Assembly (NCBI RefSeq): GCF_900105615.1
Contig: NZ_LT630003.1
Coordinates: forward strand, 434,001 to 498,000
Source: Lacrimispora sphenoides JCM 1415
GTDB taxonomy: Bacteria > Bacillota > Clostridia > Lachnospirales > Lachnospiraceae
Direction: 5' to 3'
DNA length: 64,000 bases
The notes below the pieces were generated by a model. That model ran no database searches, had not been told where the DNA came from, and worked only from the letters and a program-made list of their open reading frames with translations. The translations under genes were made by a program, and so were the position numbers. How positions within the stretch are numbered: the stretch's first letter is position 1; the number at the start of each line of letters is the position of its first letter. This document shows, piece after piece, positions 7,418 through 16,107 of this stretch.

Positions 7418-8086
7418 ATGAAAGCCTATGAACGTGAGACCGATATGTGGAACAAAATTTTTGAAGAATATCAGCCATTGGATCTAAGAGAGATAGAACT
7501 AAAGGTTGAACCAATGTTTGACGAAGCGTTGAAATTGTTTGCCAGCAGAACAAAACGAGTATTGGACTTTGGATGCGGAACTGGTGATGTTTCTTTTCAA
7601 TACCTTCAGTATCAACCAGATCATCAGATTGTCGGAGTAGATAAAGCAGAAACTGGTATTAGATTTGCAAAAGAAACAGCCAAGCTAAGTCATTATAGAA
7701 GAACCCATTTCTTTACTGGAGGAAAGGAATTCTTAGATCAGTTTGAGAAAGAGGAGTTTGATGGAATTATTTTATCAAATGTTCTGGATGTAATGCCTAA
7801 AGATGTCTCCAATGAGACGATGCTTAAGTTAAACAGTCTCTTGAAACATGACGGCTGCTGGTTTATCAAAATGAACCCTTATTATTCCAAAGAAGAACTT
7901 GAATCGTTTGGATATCAGAAAAAAGGGGGAAATCTATATGAAGAAGATGGGATTCTTCATCTTCGGCAGGCCACTACAGAATATTGGAAGAAACAGTTAT
8001 CAAGATTTGGTGAGATGATTGCCTATTTAGAATTCCAATATACCTGGCAGAAAGGCATGAATAGGCTCTTTATTATTAAAAAATAA
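7418..8086 (+). CDS. Class I SAM-dependent methyltransferase
   Basis: ATG at 7418, with AAGAGGT upstream, gives 222 residues. Motif I is VLDFGCGTGDVSF (about residues 48-60), the acidic end of beta 2 is IVGVDKAETG, and motif IV is FDGIILSNVLDVM, all typical of the Rossmann methyltransferase fold. The C-terminal end has the EYWKKQLSRFG and LFIIKK strands usual for small-molecule or class-11-type enzymes. The substrate cannot be told. It follows the HD gene closely and shares its promoter. The track of the frame extends further upstream, but that part has no ribosome site. The terminator at 8224 probably closes the unit. Confidence 0.82.
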   Translation: MKAYERETDMWNKIFEEYQPLDLREIELKVEPMFDEALKLFASRTKRVLDFGCGTGDVSFQYLQYQPDHQIVGVDKAETGIRFAKETAKLSHYRRTHFFTGGKEFLDQFEKEEFDGIILSNVLDVMPKDVSNETMLKLNSLLKHDGCWFIKMNPYYSKEELESFGYQKKGGNLYEEDGILHLRQATTEYWKKQLSRFGEMIAYLEFQYTWQKGMNRLFIIKK

Positions 8087-8424
8087 ACATTTAGTGGAAT
8101 GTCAGTTACTTATAGATGATATCCGGAACATCCCTTCCCGCTCCTTTGCAATGCACATAAAGTCCCTGAAATACAGCAGATCAGGCTAAAAATACTAATT
8201 GACATTAGTATACAACCAAACGGAAAAGCTATCCCTTAACGCAAATAGGGGATAGCTTTTAATCCTTTCGAATTGCTCTTTTGAAGGTGTAAACCTGGAC
8301 AAGGGCTGTCTAGTCCCGCTATTAAATATGATTATCAAAAAATTATGTAATTGTTTGTAACATATTGTTATGAACAGGTAGGATTGGCATATAATAGAAT
8401 TAATAAGATCATTTGAGGATAGCT
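8087..8424. other. Intergenic region with terminator and weak promoter
   Basis: The 338 bases contain the terminator at 8224-8260 and, just before the LysM gene, a TATAAT at 8390-8395 preceded at long spacing by TTGTTA (8365-8370). Nothing else is recognised. Confidence 0.45.
8224..8260 (+). terminator. Intrinsic terminator
   Basis: AAAAGCTATCCC pairs with GGGGATAGCTTTT around a 12-base loop, ending in Ts. It lies 140 bases after the methyltransferase gene. The A-run on the other side makes it usable in both directions. Confidence 0.75.
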
Positions 8425-9720
8425 ATGATCATACACGTTGTCCAACCTGGTGAAACCATCTTTACAATATCAGAGTATTACAAAATCCCTATTGACAGAT
8501 TAATATTGGAAAACGGAATTATTAACCCAGACAATTTAGCAATAGGCCAAACGATTGTGATTGTTCAACCTGAAATAGTTTATACCGTCCAGGATGGTGA
8601 TACTTTAGAAAGTATTGCAGAGAAGCACGGTGTTTCAACAATGGAATTATTAAGAAATAATCCCTATCTCTCCGATAGAGAATATTTGTACTCCGGTGAA
8701 ACGATTGTTATAAAATATCAAACGGATAAATCCAAAACAATTGCCACCAGTGGTTATATCTTTTCCTATATAGATAAATCTGTTTTAATAAAAACACTTC
8801 CTTTTTTAACGTATTTGACTATTTTCAATTATAGAGCTACAAGTTTAGGAGAGATTATCGCAACTGCTGACGACACGGAACTTATCCAGCTGGCTAAATC
8901 ATATGGTGTTGCGCCCATGTTGTTTGTTTCCACGATTTCGGGAGAGGGAATAGCCAGCCGTGAAGTGAACTATGAAATTTTAAATAACCCTACTATACAG
9001 GATAGCCTTATTAATAATGCTCTTCAAATAGTAAAAGCAAAAGGTTATTATGGTATCAACATATATGTCGAAGACATCACCTTAGACAATATAAATAATA
9101 TTGCAGAATATTTGAAAAAAGCTTCAGCGATATTTCATTCAGAGGGTGTCAGGATCGTGATCACCACAACACCGGTTACGAATAGTGAAACCCCATATGC
9201 CAGTTTTGAAAAATTAGACTATTCAAAATTTGCTGAATATGTGGATGGAATTATATTTTCATCTTATGACTGGGCAAGGACTTACAGCTATCCAAGCTCA
9301 ATCTTTCCGGTTGATTTTTTGAGAGGCTTGTTAGATTATGCGGTTAGTATTATTCCATCTGAATTAATTTTTCTAGGTATCACTACACTTGGTTATGATT
9401 GGACACTTCCCTATGTTCCCGGTGCCACAGAAGCCACTGTAATAACCAATGAAAATGCGGTACTAATTGCAGCGGAAAATAATATACCAATACAATTTAA
9501 TGAAGCGGCGCAATCACCTTATTTCTATTATATTGACAGTAGTGGAATTATGCATGTAATATGGTTTAAAGATGCAAGAAGCTTTGATGCACGGGCAGCG
9601 CTGGCTGGAGAATATAATCTCCAGGGTTTATCTCTTTGGACTGTTATGAGATTTGATGCCCAAATGTGGCTTATTATTAATAATCAATATTATATAGAGA
9701 GACGTTTGGGAATTAGTTAA
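8425..9720 (+). CDS. LysM-GH18 spore peptidoglycan hydrolase (SleL/YaaH-like)
   Basis: ATG at 8425 (GAGGAT 6 bases before) gives 431 residues. Two LysM modules lie at about 2-47 (VVQPGETIFTISEYY) and 51-98 (YTVQDGDTLESIAEKHG), followed by a GH18 barrel from about 110 to the end. The catalytic strand reads GINIYVEDI instead of the usual DxDxE pattern, keeping the acidic Glu but losing the flanking Asps. SleL and YaaH proteins bind cortex peptidoglycan through LysM and cleave it during germination as N-acetylglucosaminidases. This fits a spore-former. No signal peptide is present, as is usual for proteins packed into the spore by the mother cell. The altered catalytic strip leaves activity uncertain. 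Confidence 0.85.
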   Translation: MIIHVVQPGETIFTISEYYKIPIDRLILENGIINPDNLAIGQTIVIVQPEIVYTVQDGDTLESIAEKHGVSTMELLRNNPYLSDREYLYSGETIVIKYQTDKSKTIATSGYIFSYIDKSVLIKTLPFLTYLTIFNYRATSLGEIIATADDTELIQLAKSYGVAPMLFVSTISGEGIASREVNYEILNNPTIQDSLINNALQIVKAKGYYGINIYVEDITLDNINNIAEYLKKASAIFHSEGVRIVITTTPVTNSETPYASFEKLDYSKFAEYVDGIIFSSYDWARTYSYPSSIFPVDFLRGLLDYAVSIIPSELIFLGITTLGYDWTLPYVPGATEATVITNENAVLIAAENNIPIQFNEAAQSPYFYYIDSSGIMHVIWFKDARSFDARAALAGEYNLQGLSLWTVMRFDAQMWLIINNQYYIERRLGIS

Positions 9721-9745
9721 ACAATCATGTGATTTTTCAATATTG

Positions 9746-9775
9746 TTGATAACATGAACAGAAGTATGGTAAAAT
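9746..9775 (+). promoter_or_regulatory. Promoter of the Bfd-like gene
   Basis: TTGATA (9746-9751) and TAAAAT (9770-9775) are 18 bases apart, about 60 bases upstream of the ATG at 9838. Confidence 0.5.
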
Positions 9776-9837
9776 TCTAATTCAGCATGATTAACCAAAA
9801 TGGCTTAAATTTAGATAAAGGAAGGAAAAAGAAAACA

Positions 9838-10047
9838 ATGGACAATCAGGAAATTATTGATAAATTAACGAAGGTATGTATCTGCAAAGGAGTTTCTAAA
9901 CAAACAATAAAAAAGGCAATTTCAGAAGGTGCAGATACCGTTGAAAAAGTATGGAGTAAGACGAATACTGGCAATGGCAGCTGTAAAGGAAAACGCTGCG
10001 GAGAAAAAATTCAGCAGATTTTGGATAACTGGGAAGAAGAAAAGTAA
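9838..10047 (+). CDS. Bfd-like [2Fe-2S] cluster protein
   Basis: ATG at 9838 lies after a GGAAGG site and gives 69 residues. The Cys pattern is C-x-C near residue 12-14 (VCICKGVSKQTI) and C-x4-C near 49-54 (SCKGKRCGEKI), the set that holds the [2Fe-2S] cluster in BFD-type domains. Such small proteins accept or donate electrons, for example in iron release from bacterioferritin or as stand-alone modules of larger oxidoreductases. It is monocistronic, with its own promoter and the terminator at 10137. The longer upstream extension of the frame (from 9787) lacks a ribosome site and does not resemble the family. Confidence 0.8.
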   Translation: MDNQEIIDKLTKVCICKGVSKQTIKKAISEGADTVEKVWSKTNTGNGSCKGKRCGEKIQQILDNWEEEK

Positions 10048-10136
10048 TTTTCACATTGATTTTATGACCCGGCTAAGTGCCTCCATCTAATTAATTTATC
10101 GGGTGATTATAGGAAAACATTGCTATAATAATTTGT

Positions 10137-10177
10137 AAAAAGGCTGTTGCAAAGTGATTTGCAATGGTCTTTTTTTA
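10137..10177 (+). terminator. Intrinsic terminator after the Bfd-like gene
   Basis: AGGCTGTTGCAAA (10141-10153) pairs, with wobbles, with TTTGCAATGGTCT, followed by seven Ts. Confidence 0.75.
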
Positions 10178-10296
10178 GCCAAGAAAGTAACAGTTTGAAC
10201 GTTTATCCTATGAAAAGATTCTGTTTCGTGGTATGCAGATAAAAAGTATTTATAGATAGAATCTATAAATGACTGGTTACTTATCGATTAAATCAA

Positions 10297-10326
10297 TTGG
10301 ACTCAAAAGCAGTACCTACTTATAAT
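10297..10326 (+). promoter_or_regulatory. Promoter of the first rhodanese gene
   Basis: TTGGAC (10297-10302) and a perfect TATAAT (10321-10326) with an 18-base spacer, 42 bases upstream of the ATG. Confidence 0.6.
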
Positions 10327-10367
10327 TAATATAGCTAAAAATTATACATATTGGGAGAAGAAGTATT

Positions 10368-11447
10368 ATGAAAAAAAGGGTACTGGGTGTATTGCTGTGT
10401 CTTTCCATAGCAGTATCACTGACAACAGGATGTGCAGCAAAGACTGAAAGTAAACTTGCTGAAAGCGAAAAGAAGACGGAGAAGGAAGAAAAGACTGATG
10501 TAAACGCTGATCCGGTGGATAAAAAAAAGGTGTACGTATCACCGGACTGGGTGCAGAGCGTAATTGAAGGGAATCAGGAAGAGTCAACTGATTATGTAAT
10601 TCTGGAATGTGCATGGGGAGAGGAAGCAGATAATCCTGCATATACAGAAGGACATATCAAGGGTGCCTATCATATGAATACGGATTACATAGAATCAGAA
10701 GAATATTGGAACATCCGCACACCGGAGGAAATAGAAAAGCTGATGGCTGATTACGGTATTACAAAAGATACGACAGTCATATGCTATGGAGCGGATGGAA
10801 TAAATTCTGCAGATGACAGAGTCGCATTTACTCTGCTCTGGGCAGGAGTAGAAAATGTAAAATGCTTAGATGGCGGGTTTGAGGCCTGGACCAAAGCCGG
10901 TTACGGCACGGAAAAAGGCAGTAATAAGCCGAAGGCAACAGACAAGGGATTTGGAACAACAGTTCCTGCCCATCCGGAATATGTTATTTCCATTGATAAC
11001 GTAAAAGGAAAGCTTGAAAGTGACAGCAATTTCAAATTAGTGAGTATCAGGAGCAAGGCGGAATTCTCTGGAGAAACCAGCGGATACGGATATATCGATA
11101 AGGCAGGAGAACCCAAAGGCGCGATTTGGGGACATGATACGGACGATGGTTCTTATAATAAGGCAGATGGAACGACAGTCGGTATGGATGTGCTGGAAGG
11201 ATATTTAAAAGAATCCGGAGCCTCTCTTGACAATGAACTGGCATTTTACTGCGGAACGGGCTGGAGAGCCACAATCCCATTTTTGATCTGCTACGAAAAC
11301 GGCTATACCAACGCAGAGCTTTATGACGGAGGCTGGTATCAGTGGCAGATGGATGACAGCTTACCGGTGCAGGTGGGAGATCCTGTAAGCGGTAAATGTG
11401 AATATACCACGGTAGGTAATCTTTCCAAGGACAAAGCAGCAAAATAA
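10368..11447 (+). CDS. Two-domain rhodanese lipoprotein (sulfurtransferase)
   Basis: The 359-residue protein starts with a lipoprotein signal (lipobox LTTGC, Cys about residue 22), a charged linker, then two rhodanese modules. The first (about 50-180) ends its active loop in VICYGADG with Cys in the catalytic place. The second (about 200-345) has FYCGTGWRA, a classic CxxxxR loop. Two-domain rhodaneses move sulfane sulfur from thiosulfate or related donors to an acceptor. The lipid anchor places it on the outer face of the membrane. GAGAAGAAG precedes the start. A hairpin follows the stop, then membrane and redox genes. Its association with ydjX- and ynj-like genes matches E. coli ynjE. Confidence 0.88.
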   Translation: MKKRVLGVLLCLSIAVSLTTGCAAKTESKLAESEKKTEKEEKTDVNADPVDKKKVYVSPDWVQSVIEGNQEESTDYVILECAWGEEADNPAYTEGHIKGAYHMNTDYIESEEYWNIRTPEEIEKLMADYGITKDTTVICYGADGINSADDRVAFTLLWAGVENVKCLDGGFEAWTKAGYGTEKGSNKPKATDKGFGTTVPAHPEYVISIDNVKGKLESDSNFKLVSIRSKAEFSGETSGYGYIDKAGEPKGAIWGHDTDDGSYNKADGTTVGMDVLEGYLKESGASLDNELAFYCGTGWRATIPFLICYENGYTNAELYDGGWYQWQMDDSLPVQVGDPVSGKCEYTTVGNLSKDKAAK

Positions 11448-11460
11448 CAATAAGTATATG

Positions 11461-11493
11461 AGCGCTGGACGCGGAAGCGGCAGCGCTTATTTT
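11461..11493 (+). terminator. Hairpin between rhodanese and membrane-protein genes
   Basis: AGCGCTG and CAGCGCT pair perfectly around 13 bases, followed by TATTTT. It should partly terminate transcription and give the first gene a higher level. It also argues against the GTG/ATG start at 11458 for the next gene. Confidence 0.65.
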
Positions 11494-11511
11494 AACATGG
11501 GAAAATGCAAA

Positions 11512-11943
11512 ATGAAAAAGTTTGGATATTTTATTATAACCTTTGCAGAAATTCTATTTTTAGCGGGTGCATACATCATCCAATATTTTACCCGGAAAAA
11601 AATGGGGATGGCAAGATATGTGATCTATAAAAGTCAAGGCTGGGAGCGCTCGTTTCCCATGGAAACATTGAAATACACTTCTATTTCAGTATTGACAGCA
11701 TTGACACTTCTGCTTTTGGCAGCTTTGGTTATCCGGCGCGGGCAAAAGGGGAGACTGGAGATTGCAATGCATGTTGCTATGGTTATACTTACAGCGTTTT
11801 ACGGAACTTATACTTATATTGGATCCACAAAGACGATGAGAGCGTACTATTTTATCAGCCTGATGTTCGGAGCGGCAGCGCTGCTGCAAATCATAAAAAC
11901 AGGGGCGGTACATGTGATGCGGAGAAAGAAAAAGGATGAATAA
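11512..11943 (+). CDS. Four-span membrane protein of unknown function
   Basis: Starting at ATG 11512 the protein is 143 residues with four likely spans (about residues 4-22, 50-70, 80-98 and 108-124) and a basic tail RRKKKDE. I do not recognise the family. The ATG at 11458 would place the start inside the terminator hairpin and add an unlikely polar head, so I prefer the internal start, though its ribosome site is weak. The last codons overlap the start of the next TVP38-type gene by 8 bases, which suggests translational coupling and a shared role in the membrane part of this sulfur/redox cluster. Confidence 0.6.
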   Translation: MKKFGYFIITFAEILFLAGAYIIQYFTRKKMGMARYVIYKSQGWERSFPMETLKYTSISVLTALTLLLLAALVIRRGQKGRLEIAMHVAMVILTAFYGTYTYIGSTKTMRAYYFISLMFGAAALLQIIKTGAVHVMRRKKKDE

Positions 11944-12616
11944 TAAAAAAGTGTGGGTATTTGCAGGAATCATCGTTATGATTCTTTGCTTTAATCATGT
12001 ATTTGGGTGGTCCTCCTATATCAGTAATATGGATAATCTGGCTTTTCTAAAGCAGGCGGTAGAGGATAATCTACCCTATGCCATTGCAATCTATATGCTG
12101 CTCACCATTGCAGGCTGTGCCTTTCTGGCCCTTCCAGGTGTCACATTTGCAATATTTGCCGGTCTGTTATTTGGCCCTGTTCTGGGTACGGTATGTTGTT
12201 CTGCGGCTACCACAATCGGGGCGGTTTTTGCATTTGCGGCGGGTAGGTTCTTTTTAAAAGACACCGTCAGACCAATGGTGGTAAAGAATAAATATCTGAA
12301 TAAATGGTTGTTTGACAATTCTGGAAAAAACCAGTTGTTTGTCCTCATCATTACAAGGCTTGTTCCGGTATTTCCCTATAACCTCCAAAACTTTGCCTAC
12401 GGTATTACAGATATTAAATTCAGCACTTATATGATCGGTTCTCTGGTTTTCATGCTTCCGGGTACCGCGATGTACACGGTTGGAACGGCCGGGCTTGCGG
12501 ACAAAGAAAACCGGATTCTGTATATGGGGATCGCGGCTGTATTGGCAATTGGGGTGATGGGAATGGGGGTATTTTTAAAGAGGAGATACATACAGGAGGA
12601 GCAAGATGGAAGATAA
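11936..12616 (+). CDS. TVP38/TMEM64 (VTT domain) membrane protein, YdjX-like
   Basis: A 226-residue membrane protein with an N-terminal span and a VTT/SNARE-associated core: GVTFAIFAGLLFGPVLGTV, then ITRLVPVFPYNLQNFAYG and LPGTAMYTVGTAG, the re-entrant loop and RLxPxxPxNxxNYxxG signature. DedA-superfamily proteins of this kind are linked to lipid or ion handling in the membrane; the exact substrate is not known. It overlaps both neighbours (8 bases before, 11 after) and is one of two TVP38-type proteins around an Fe-S protein, the arrangement of E. coli ydjX-ydjY-ydjZ. Confidence 0.85.
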   Translation: MNNKKVWVFAGIIVMILCFNHVFGWSSYISNMDNLAFLKQAVEDNLPYAIAIYMLLTIAGCAFLALPGVTFAIFAGLLFGPVLGTVCCSAATTIGAVFAFAAGRFFLKDTVRPMVVKNKYLNKWLFDNSGKNQLFVLIITRLVPVFPYNLQNFAYGITDIKFSTYMIGSLVFMLPGTAMYTVGTAGLADKENRILYMGIAAVLAIGVMGMGVFLKRRYIQEEQDGR

Positions 12617-13607
12617 GCCGAGAATCATGGATCCGGATGCATGCGTTCATTGCCATATCTGCCGGCAGCACTGTCTCTTTCTGGAAAAATATAACATAGA
12701 TATCGGTGATAAAGAAAAGCTGGAGGAGCTTTCTTATCACTGCTTTTTATGCGGCAGATGTTCTGAAGTCTGTCCCAAGGGAATTGACGGAAGAGAAGTC
12801 GTTTTAGGGATGCGAAAGGAGCAGGTTCGCAGGAATGATGGACAACTTCGTGAAAAAGGCTACGGAATGCTTGTAAGGGAGAAACAGAACTATTTATTTC
12901 AGAACTACGGTCTTGGGGCGAAAAAGAGCGTCCTATTTCCGGGCTGTAATTTCCCGGCCTATTATCCCAAGACGACCAGGTACCTGATGGAACTGTTTCG
13001 GGAAAGAGCAGGAGCAGGGACGGTATTTGACTGCTGCGGAAAGCCAATTGCAGAACTGGGAATGGAGAAGCAGGAAGAAGAGATTATTGGAAGAGTGGAG
13101 AGAAAGCTAAGAGAAAACGGCGTGGAGGAGGTGATTACCCTCTGTCCAAACTGCTACGCTTATTTAAAACCCCGCCTGAACGTAAACGTAGTGAGTATAT
13201 ATGAAAAACTTCGGGAGCTTGGAATCGGGAAGATGATTGAGGGAAGGCTCACCATATTTCCGCCTTGTCCGGACAGGGAAAATAAAGAGCAGTTGGACTT
13301 CATACGGGCGTTTTTAAAGGAAGAACCGGATCTGATCTCTCATGTGCAGTGCTGCGGGCTTGGAGGCTGCGCCGGGAGCAAAGAAAAGGATCTGGCAAAA
13401 CAGATGGTATGCAGCATCGGGCAGGAGAGTGAGAGGACCATATATACTTACTGTGCTTCCTGTTCAGGGAACTTTGTAAGAAAAGGATACAAGGATACAA
13501 AGCATATACTTTTAGAAATACTAGAGAGAAACGAGGGGCCGGACACAGGCAGATCTGTGGTAAACCGAATAATGACAAAATACCGGAGAGAGAAAAATAA
13601 TGAATAA
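12606..13607 (+). CDS. 4Fe-4S and CCG-domain (HdrD/GlpC-like) oxidoreductase subunit
   Basis: The 333-residue protein opens with two ferredoxin-type motifs: CVHCHICRQHC (about residues 14-24) and CFLCGRCSEVCPKG (about 46-59). Two Cys-rich CCG-type regions follow: FPGCNFPAYYP with FDCCGKP, and HVQCCGLGGCAG with YCASCSG. This order is that of heterodisulfide reductase D-like and lactate or glycolate oxidase Fe-S subunits, which pass electrons and can work on disulfides. It lies between two TVP38-type genes and overlaps both, so it is translated with them. AGGAGGAGCAAG precedes the ATG. In E. coli the corresponding place is held by the ferredoxin-type ydjY. A membrane electron-transfer role tied to sulfur is inferred. 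Confidence 0.82.
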   Translation: MEDKPRIMDPDACVHCHICRQHCLFLEKYNIDIGDKEKLEELSYHCFLCGRCSEVCPKGIDGREVVLGMRKEQVRRNDGQLREKGYGMLVREKQNYLFQNYGLGAKKSVLFPGCNFPAYYPKTTRYLMELFRERAGAGTVFDCCGKPIAELGMEKQEEEIIGRVERKLRENGVEEVITLCPNCYAYLKPRLNVNVVSIYEKLRELGIGKMIEGRLTIFPPCPDRENKEQLDFIRAFLKEEPDLISHVQCCGLGGCAGSKEKDLAKQMVCSIGQESERTIYTYCASCSGNFVRKGYKDTKHILLEILERNEGPDTGRSVVNRIMTKYRREKNNE

Positions 13608-14304
13608 AAAGAGTAAATGGATTAAGAAATTCGTGTTGATATTGGGGATTGGGGCTGCGATAGCAAGTTATTATGGGATACCATCAGTAAAAGAAACTAT
13701 GAATCTGGTATTTAAAATGTTTGCAAGCGGCGATTTTGGAGTAGTGAAAGATTTCATCGCATCCTGGGGGGCGTATGCAGCTGTAATATCCTTTGGGCTT
13801 ATGATATTTCAGTCTATAGCGGCTCCTCTGCCAGCCTTTCTCATTACCTTTGCAAATGCCAATCTGTTCGGTTGGTGGCAGGGAGCGATCCTCTCGTGGA
13901 CAAGTGCCATGGCGGGAGCAGCGCTGTGCTTTTATATTGCAAGAGTTCTGGGAAGAGATGTGGCAGAAAAGTTTACAAGCAAGGCCGGATTAAAGCAGGT
14001 GGATGCGTTCTTTGAAAAGTATGGAAAAAGTACGGTTCTGGTCTGTCGTCTTTTGCCCTTTGTATCCTTTGACCTTGTAAGTTATGGGGCAGGACTTACT
14101 TCCATGTCCTTTGGCTCCTTCTTTCTTGCAACCGGAATCGGTCAGCTTCCGGCGACCATTGTGTATTCCTATGTGGGAGGAATGCTGACAGGCGGAGCAA
14201 AATTATTAGTAACAGGGCTTATGATCTTGTTTGCATTGTCGGCGTTCATAGTAATGGCAAGAAAAATATACGTGGAAAAGCAAAGACAAAAAGGAGAGAA
14301 GTAA
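13600..14304 (+). CDS. TVP38/TMEM64 membrane protein, YdjZ-like
   Basis: A 234-residue paralogue of the gene at 11936, with an N-terminal span, then SIAAPLPAFLITFANANLFG, CRLLPFVSFDLVSYGAG and QLPATIVYSYVGG, the usual VTT-domain landmarks. It ends in a span and a basic tail. Its start overlaps the Fe-S gene by 8 bases. The two TVP38-type proteins differ considerably, so they are an old pair and not a recent duplication. They may together form the membrane base for the Fe-S protein. Confidence 0.85.
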   Translation: MNKKSKWIKKFVLILGIGAAIASYYGIPSVKETMNLVFKMFASGDFGVVKDFIASWGAYAAVISFGLMIFQSIAAPLPAFLITFANANLFGWWQGAILSWTSAMAGAALCFYIARVLGRDVAEKFTSKAGLKQVDAFFEKYGKSTVLVCRLLPFVSFDLVSYGAGLTSMSFGSFFLATGIGQLPATIVYSYVGGMLTGGAKLLVTGLMILFALSAFIVMARKIYVEKQRQKGEK

Positions 14305-14306
14305 GA

Positions 14307-14759
14307 ATGGGTACTTATGAAAGACAGCATATCACCTTTGAAGAAATCCAGGAATTATTCCTCCAGGGATTTGACTGTTCTCAGGTAGTTGCAGGGGCGT
14401 TTGCGGATGAATTAGAAGTCGATAAGAAACTGCTTAGGAAGGTTTCTGCCTGCTTTGGGGGAGGTATGCAGTGCGGGGAAACATGCGGCGCTGTTACGGG
14501 GGCTTTGATGGTGCTTGGAATGAAATACGGGCATAGTGAAGAGGGAGATACCGGGCAGAAGCAGGTAATGAAGCAGAAAACCGGGGAATTTAAGAGGCTG
14601 TTTGGGGAGAAATATCCTTCCTGTATCTGCCGTGTTTTACTGGGGCATGATATTTCAAAGAAGGAAGAACTGGCAAAGGTGATGGAACAGGGGTTGCTTC
14701 TTCAGTTCTGCCCCAAAGTAGTGGAAGATACAATAGAAATTTTAGGAAAGATTATATAA
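14307..14759 (+). CDS. C_GCAxxG_C_C family redox protein
   Basis: A 150-residue protein with the family's Cys pattern: FDCSQVVAGAF (residues 23-33), CFGGGMQCGETCGAVTGALM (about 50-69) and CICRVLLG later. The family is named for this motif and is thought to bind metal or a redox cofactor; its reaction is not known. AAGGAGAG precedes the ATG. The next gene starts immediately after its stop, so they are co-translated. It is often found with Fe-S or selenium-linked enzymes, which suits this cluster. Confidence 0.82.
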   Translation: MGTYERQHITFEEIQELFLQGFDCSQVVAGAFADELEVDKKLLRKVSACFGGGMQCGETCGAVTGALMVLGMKYGHSEEGDTGQKQVMKQKTGEFKRLFGEKYPSCICRVLLGHDISKKEELAKVMEQGLLLQFCPKVVEDTIEILGKII

Positions 14760-16097
14760 ATGAGACGGGCAATTATCATATTTACAAGGGTACCAATACC
14801 GGGAAGTACGAAGACCAGGATGATGCCCCAGCTTCGTCCGCGGCAATGTGCAAAGCTTCATATCTGTTTTTTGAATGACATAAAAAAGGAATGTGAAAAG
14901 TGTAAGGCTAGTATTTTTGTCTGTTATACTCCGGATGAAGATAAACAAAAAAGGGATCTAGAAGAAGTAATGGGAAAGCAAAGAGGGTACTTTCTGCAGC
15001 GGGGGGAACATCTGGGAGAACGGATGTATCGTGCATTTGAAGAAGTATTTGCTATGGGGTATGAGGAATGCATTCTGATTGGAACCGATGTGCCGGAGCT
15101 TCGGTCCGATGATCTTAATCGGGCATTTGAAGTGCTTCAGACCCGGGATGTGGTGTTCGGGAAAACCTATGACGGAGGATATTATCTCGTAGGGATGAAG
15201 AAAGCCCGGCGGGAGGTCTTTGGCCTTGACCGGTATGGGCATGGAGCAGTTTTAAAGGAAACCATAAAGGCACTTTCCCAGGCCGGAATTACGGTGGGCT
15301 ATACGAAGATGCTTTGGGATATGGACACCCCATCGGATTTAAAACAGTACCGGAAACGAATGCGTGTTAAGAAAGAACTGAAACAGACGGAAACCGGGCG
15401 GTATGCGGCTGGAATCACTCCGGTCTCTATCATTATCCCCATATATAATGAAGAAAAAAGAATTGTAATGTTTCAGGAGCAGTTAAAGGAACTGCAGGGA
15501 AAATGTGAAATATTGTTCGTGGATGGGGGAAGCACAGACCGCACACTGGAATTAATAGATCCCGGATATACCGTGCTGCATAGTGAAAAAGGCAGGGGAA
15601 GGCAGATGAACGCAGGAGCGAAAGTAAGCTGCGGAGATATTCTGTTTTTCCTCCATTGTGACAGTGAGCTTCCGCCAAAGCCACTTGCGGAAATCAGGCG
15701 GGTGATGCGGGATCATCAGGCAGGCTGCTTTGGGATAGCATTTCACTCCCATAACTTTTTCATGTTTACATGCAGGGTGATTTCCAACCACAGAGTTAAG
15801 GACCGAAAGGTCATGTTTGGAGATCAGGGAATTTTTGTGGACCGGGAGTTATTTTTTGAAGCTGGAATGTTTCCCGAGATTCCGATCATGGAAGACTACC
15901 AGTTCTCACTGACATTAAAGGAAAAACAAGTGAAGCTTGGGATGACAGGAAGAAGAATTTATACATCGGACAGGCGTTTTCCAAAAGGGACCGTACCAAA
16001 GCTGAAGCTCATGTGGAAAATGAACCGGCTACGAAAAATGTACCGGGACGGAGTATCCATAGAACAAATCTCGGATATGTACCGGGATATCAGATAG
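14760..16097 (+). CDS. Fusion of two rSAM/selenodomain-associated glycosyltransferase-like proteins
   Basis: A 445-residue protein with two halves. Residues 1-205 match the DUF2064/CofC-like transferase (TIGR04282 type): RAIIIFTRVPIPGSTKTRM, then LIGTDVPELRSDDL and GKTYDGGYYLVGM. Residues 218-445 are a GT2 glycosyltransferase (TIGR04283 type): SIIIPIYNEEKRI, FVDGGSTDRTLELI, HCDSELPP, and MEDYQFSLTLK. These two are usually separate adjacent genes, so the fusion supports a shared pathway. Neither substrate is known; both are named for their neighbourhood with radical-SAM and seleno proteins. The ATG follows directly on the previous TAA. A kinase-like gene follows 10 bases later. Confidence 0.85.
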   Translation: MRRAIIIFTRVPIPGSTKTRMMPQLRPRQCAKLHICFLNDIKKECEKCKASIFVCYTPDEDKQKRDLEEVMGKQRGYFLQRGEHLGERMYRAFEEVFAMGYEECILIGTDVPELRSDDLNRAFEVLQTRDVVFGKTYDGGYYLVGMKKARREVFGLDRYGHGAVLKETIKALSQAGITVGYTKMLWDMDTPSDLKQYRKRMRVKKELKQTETGRYAAGITPVSIIIPIYNEEKRIVMFQEQLKELQGKCEILFVDGGSTDRTLELIDPGYTVLHSEKGRGRQMNAGAKVSCGDILFFLHCDSELPPKPLAEIRRVMRDHQAGCFGIAFHSHNFFMFTCRVISNHRVKDRKVMFGDQGIFVDRELFFEAGMFPEIPIMEDYQFSLTLKEKQVKLGMTGRRIYTSDRRFPKGTVPKLKLMWKMNRLRKMYRDGVSIEQISDMYRDIR

Positions 16098-16107
16098 GGG
16101 TGGAGAT

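Larger units (their letters stand above)
10048..10367. other. Intergenic region with terminator and promoter
   Basis: The 320 bases hold the terminator of the Bfd-like gene (10137-10177) and the promoter of the rhodanese gene (10297-10326). I see no gene. Confidence 0.55.

Noticed and set aside
11458..11511. Start of the four-span protein at 11458
   Set aside because: That start would lie directly at a terminator hairpin and add a Gly/Ser-rich head that does not fit a membrane protein.
12625..13047. Minus-strand open frames of 90-150 codons through the sulfur cluster and the injection-system cluster
   Set aside because: They are shadows of well-supported plus-strand genes, without ribosome sites or protein-like composition.
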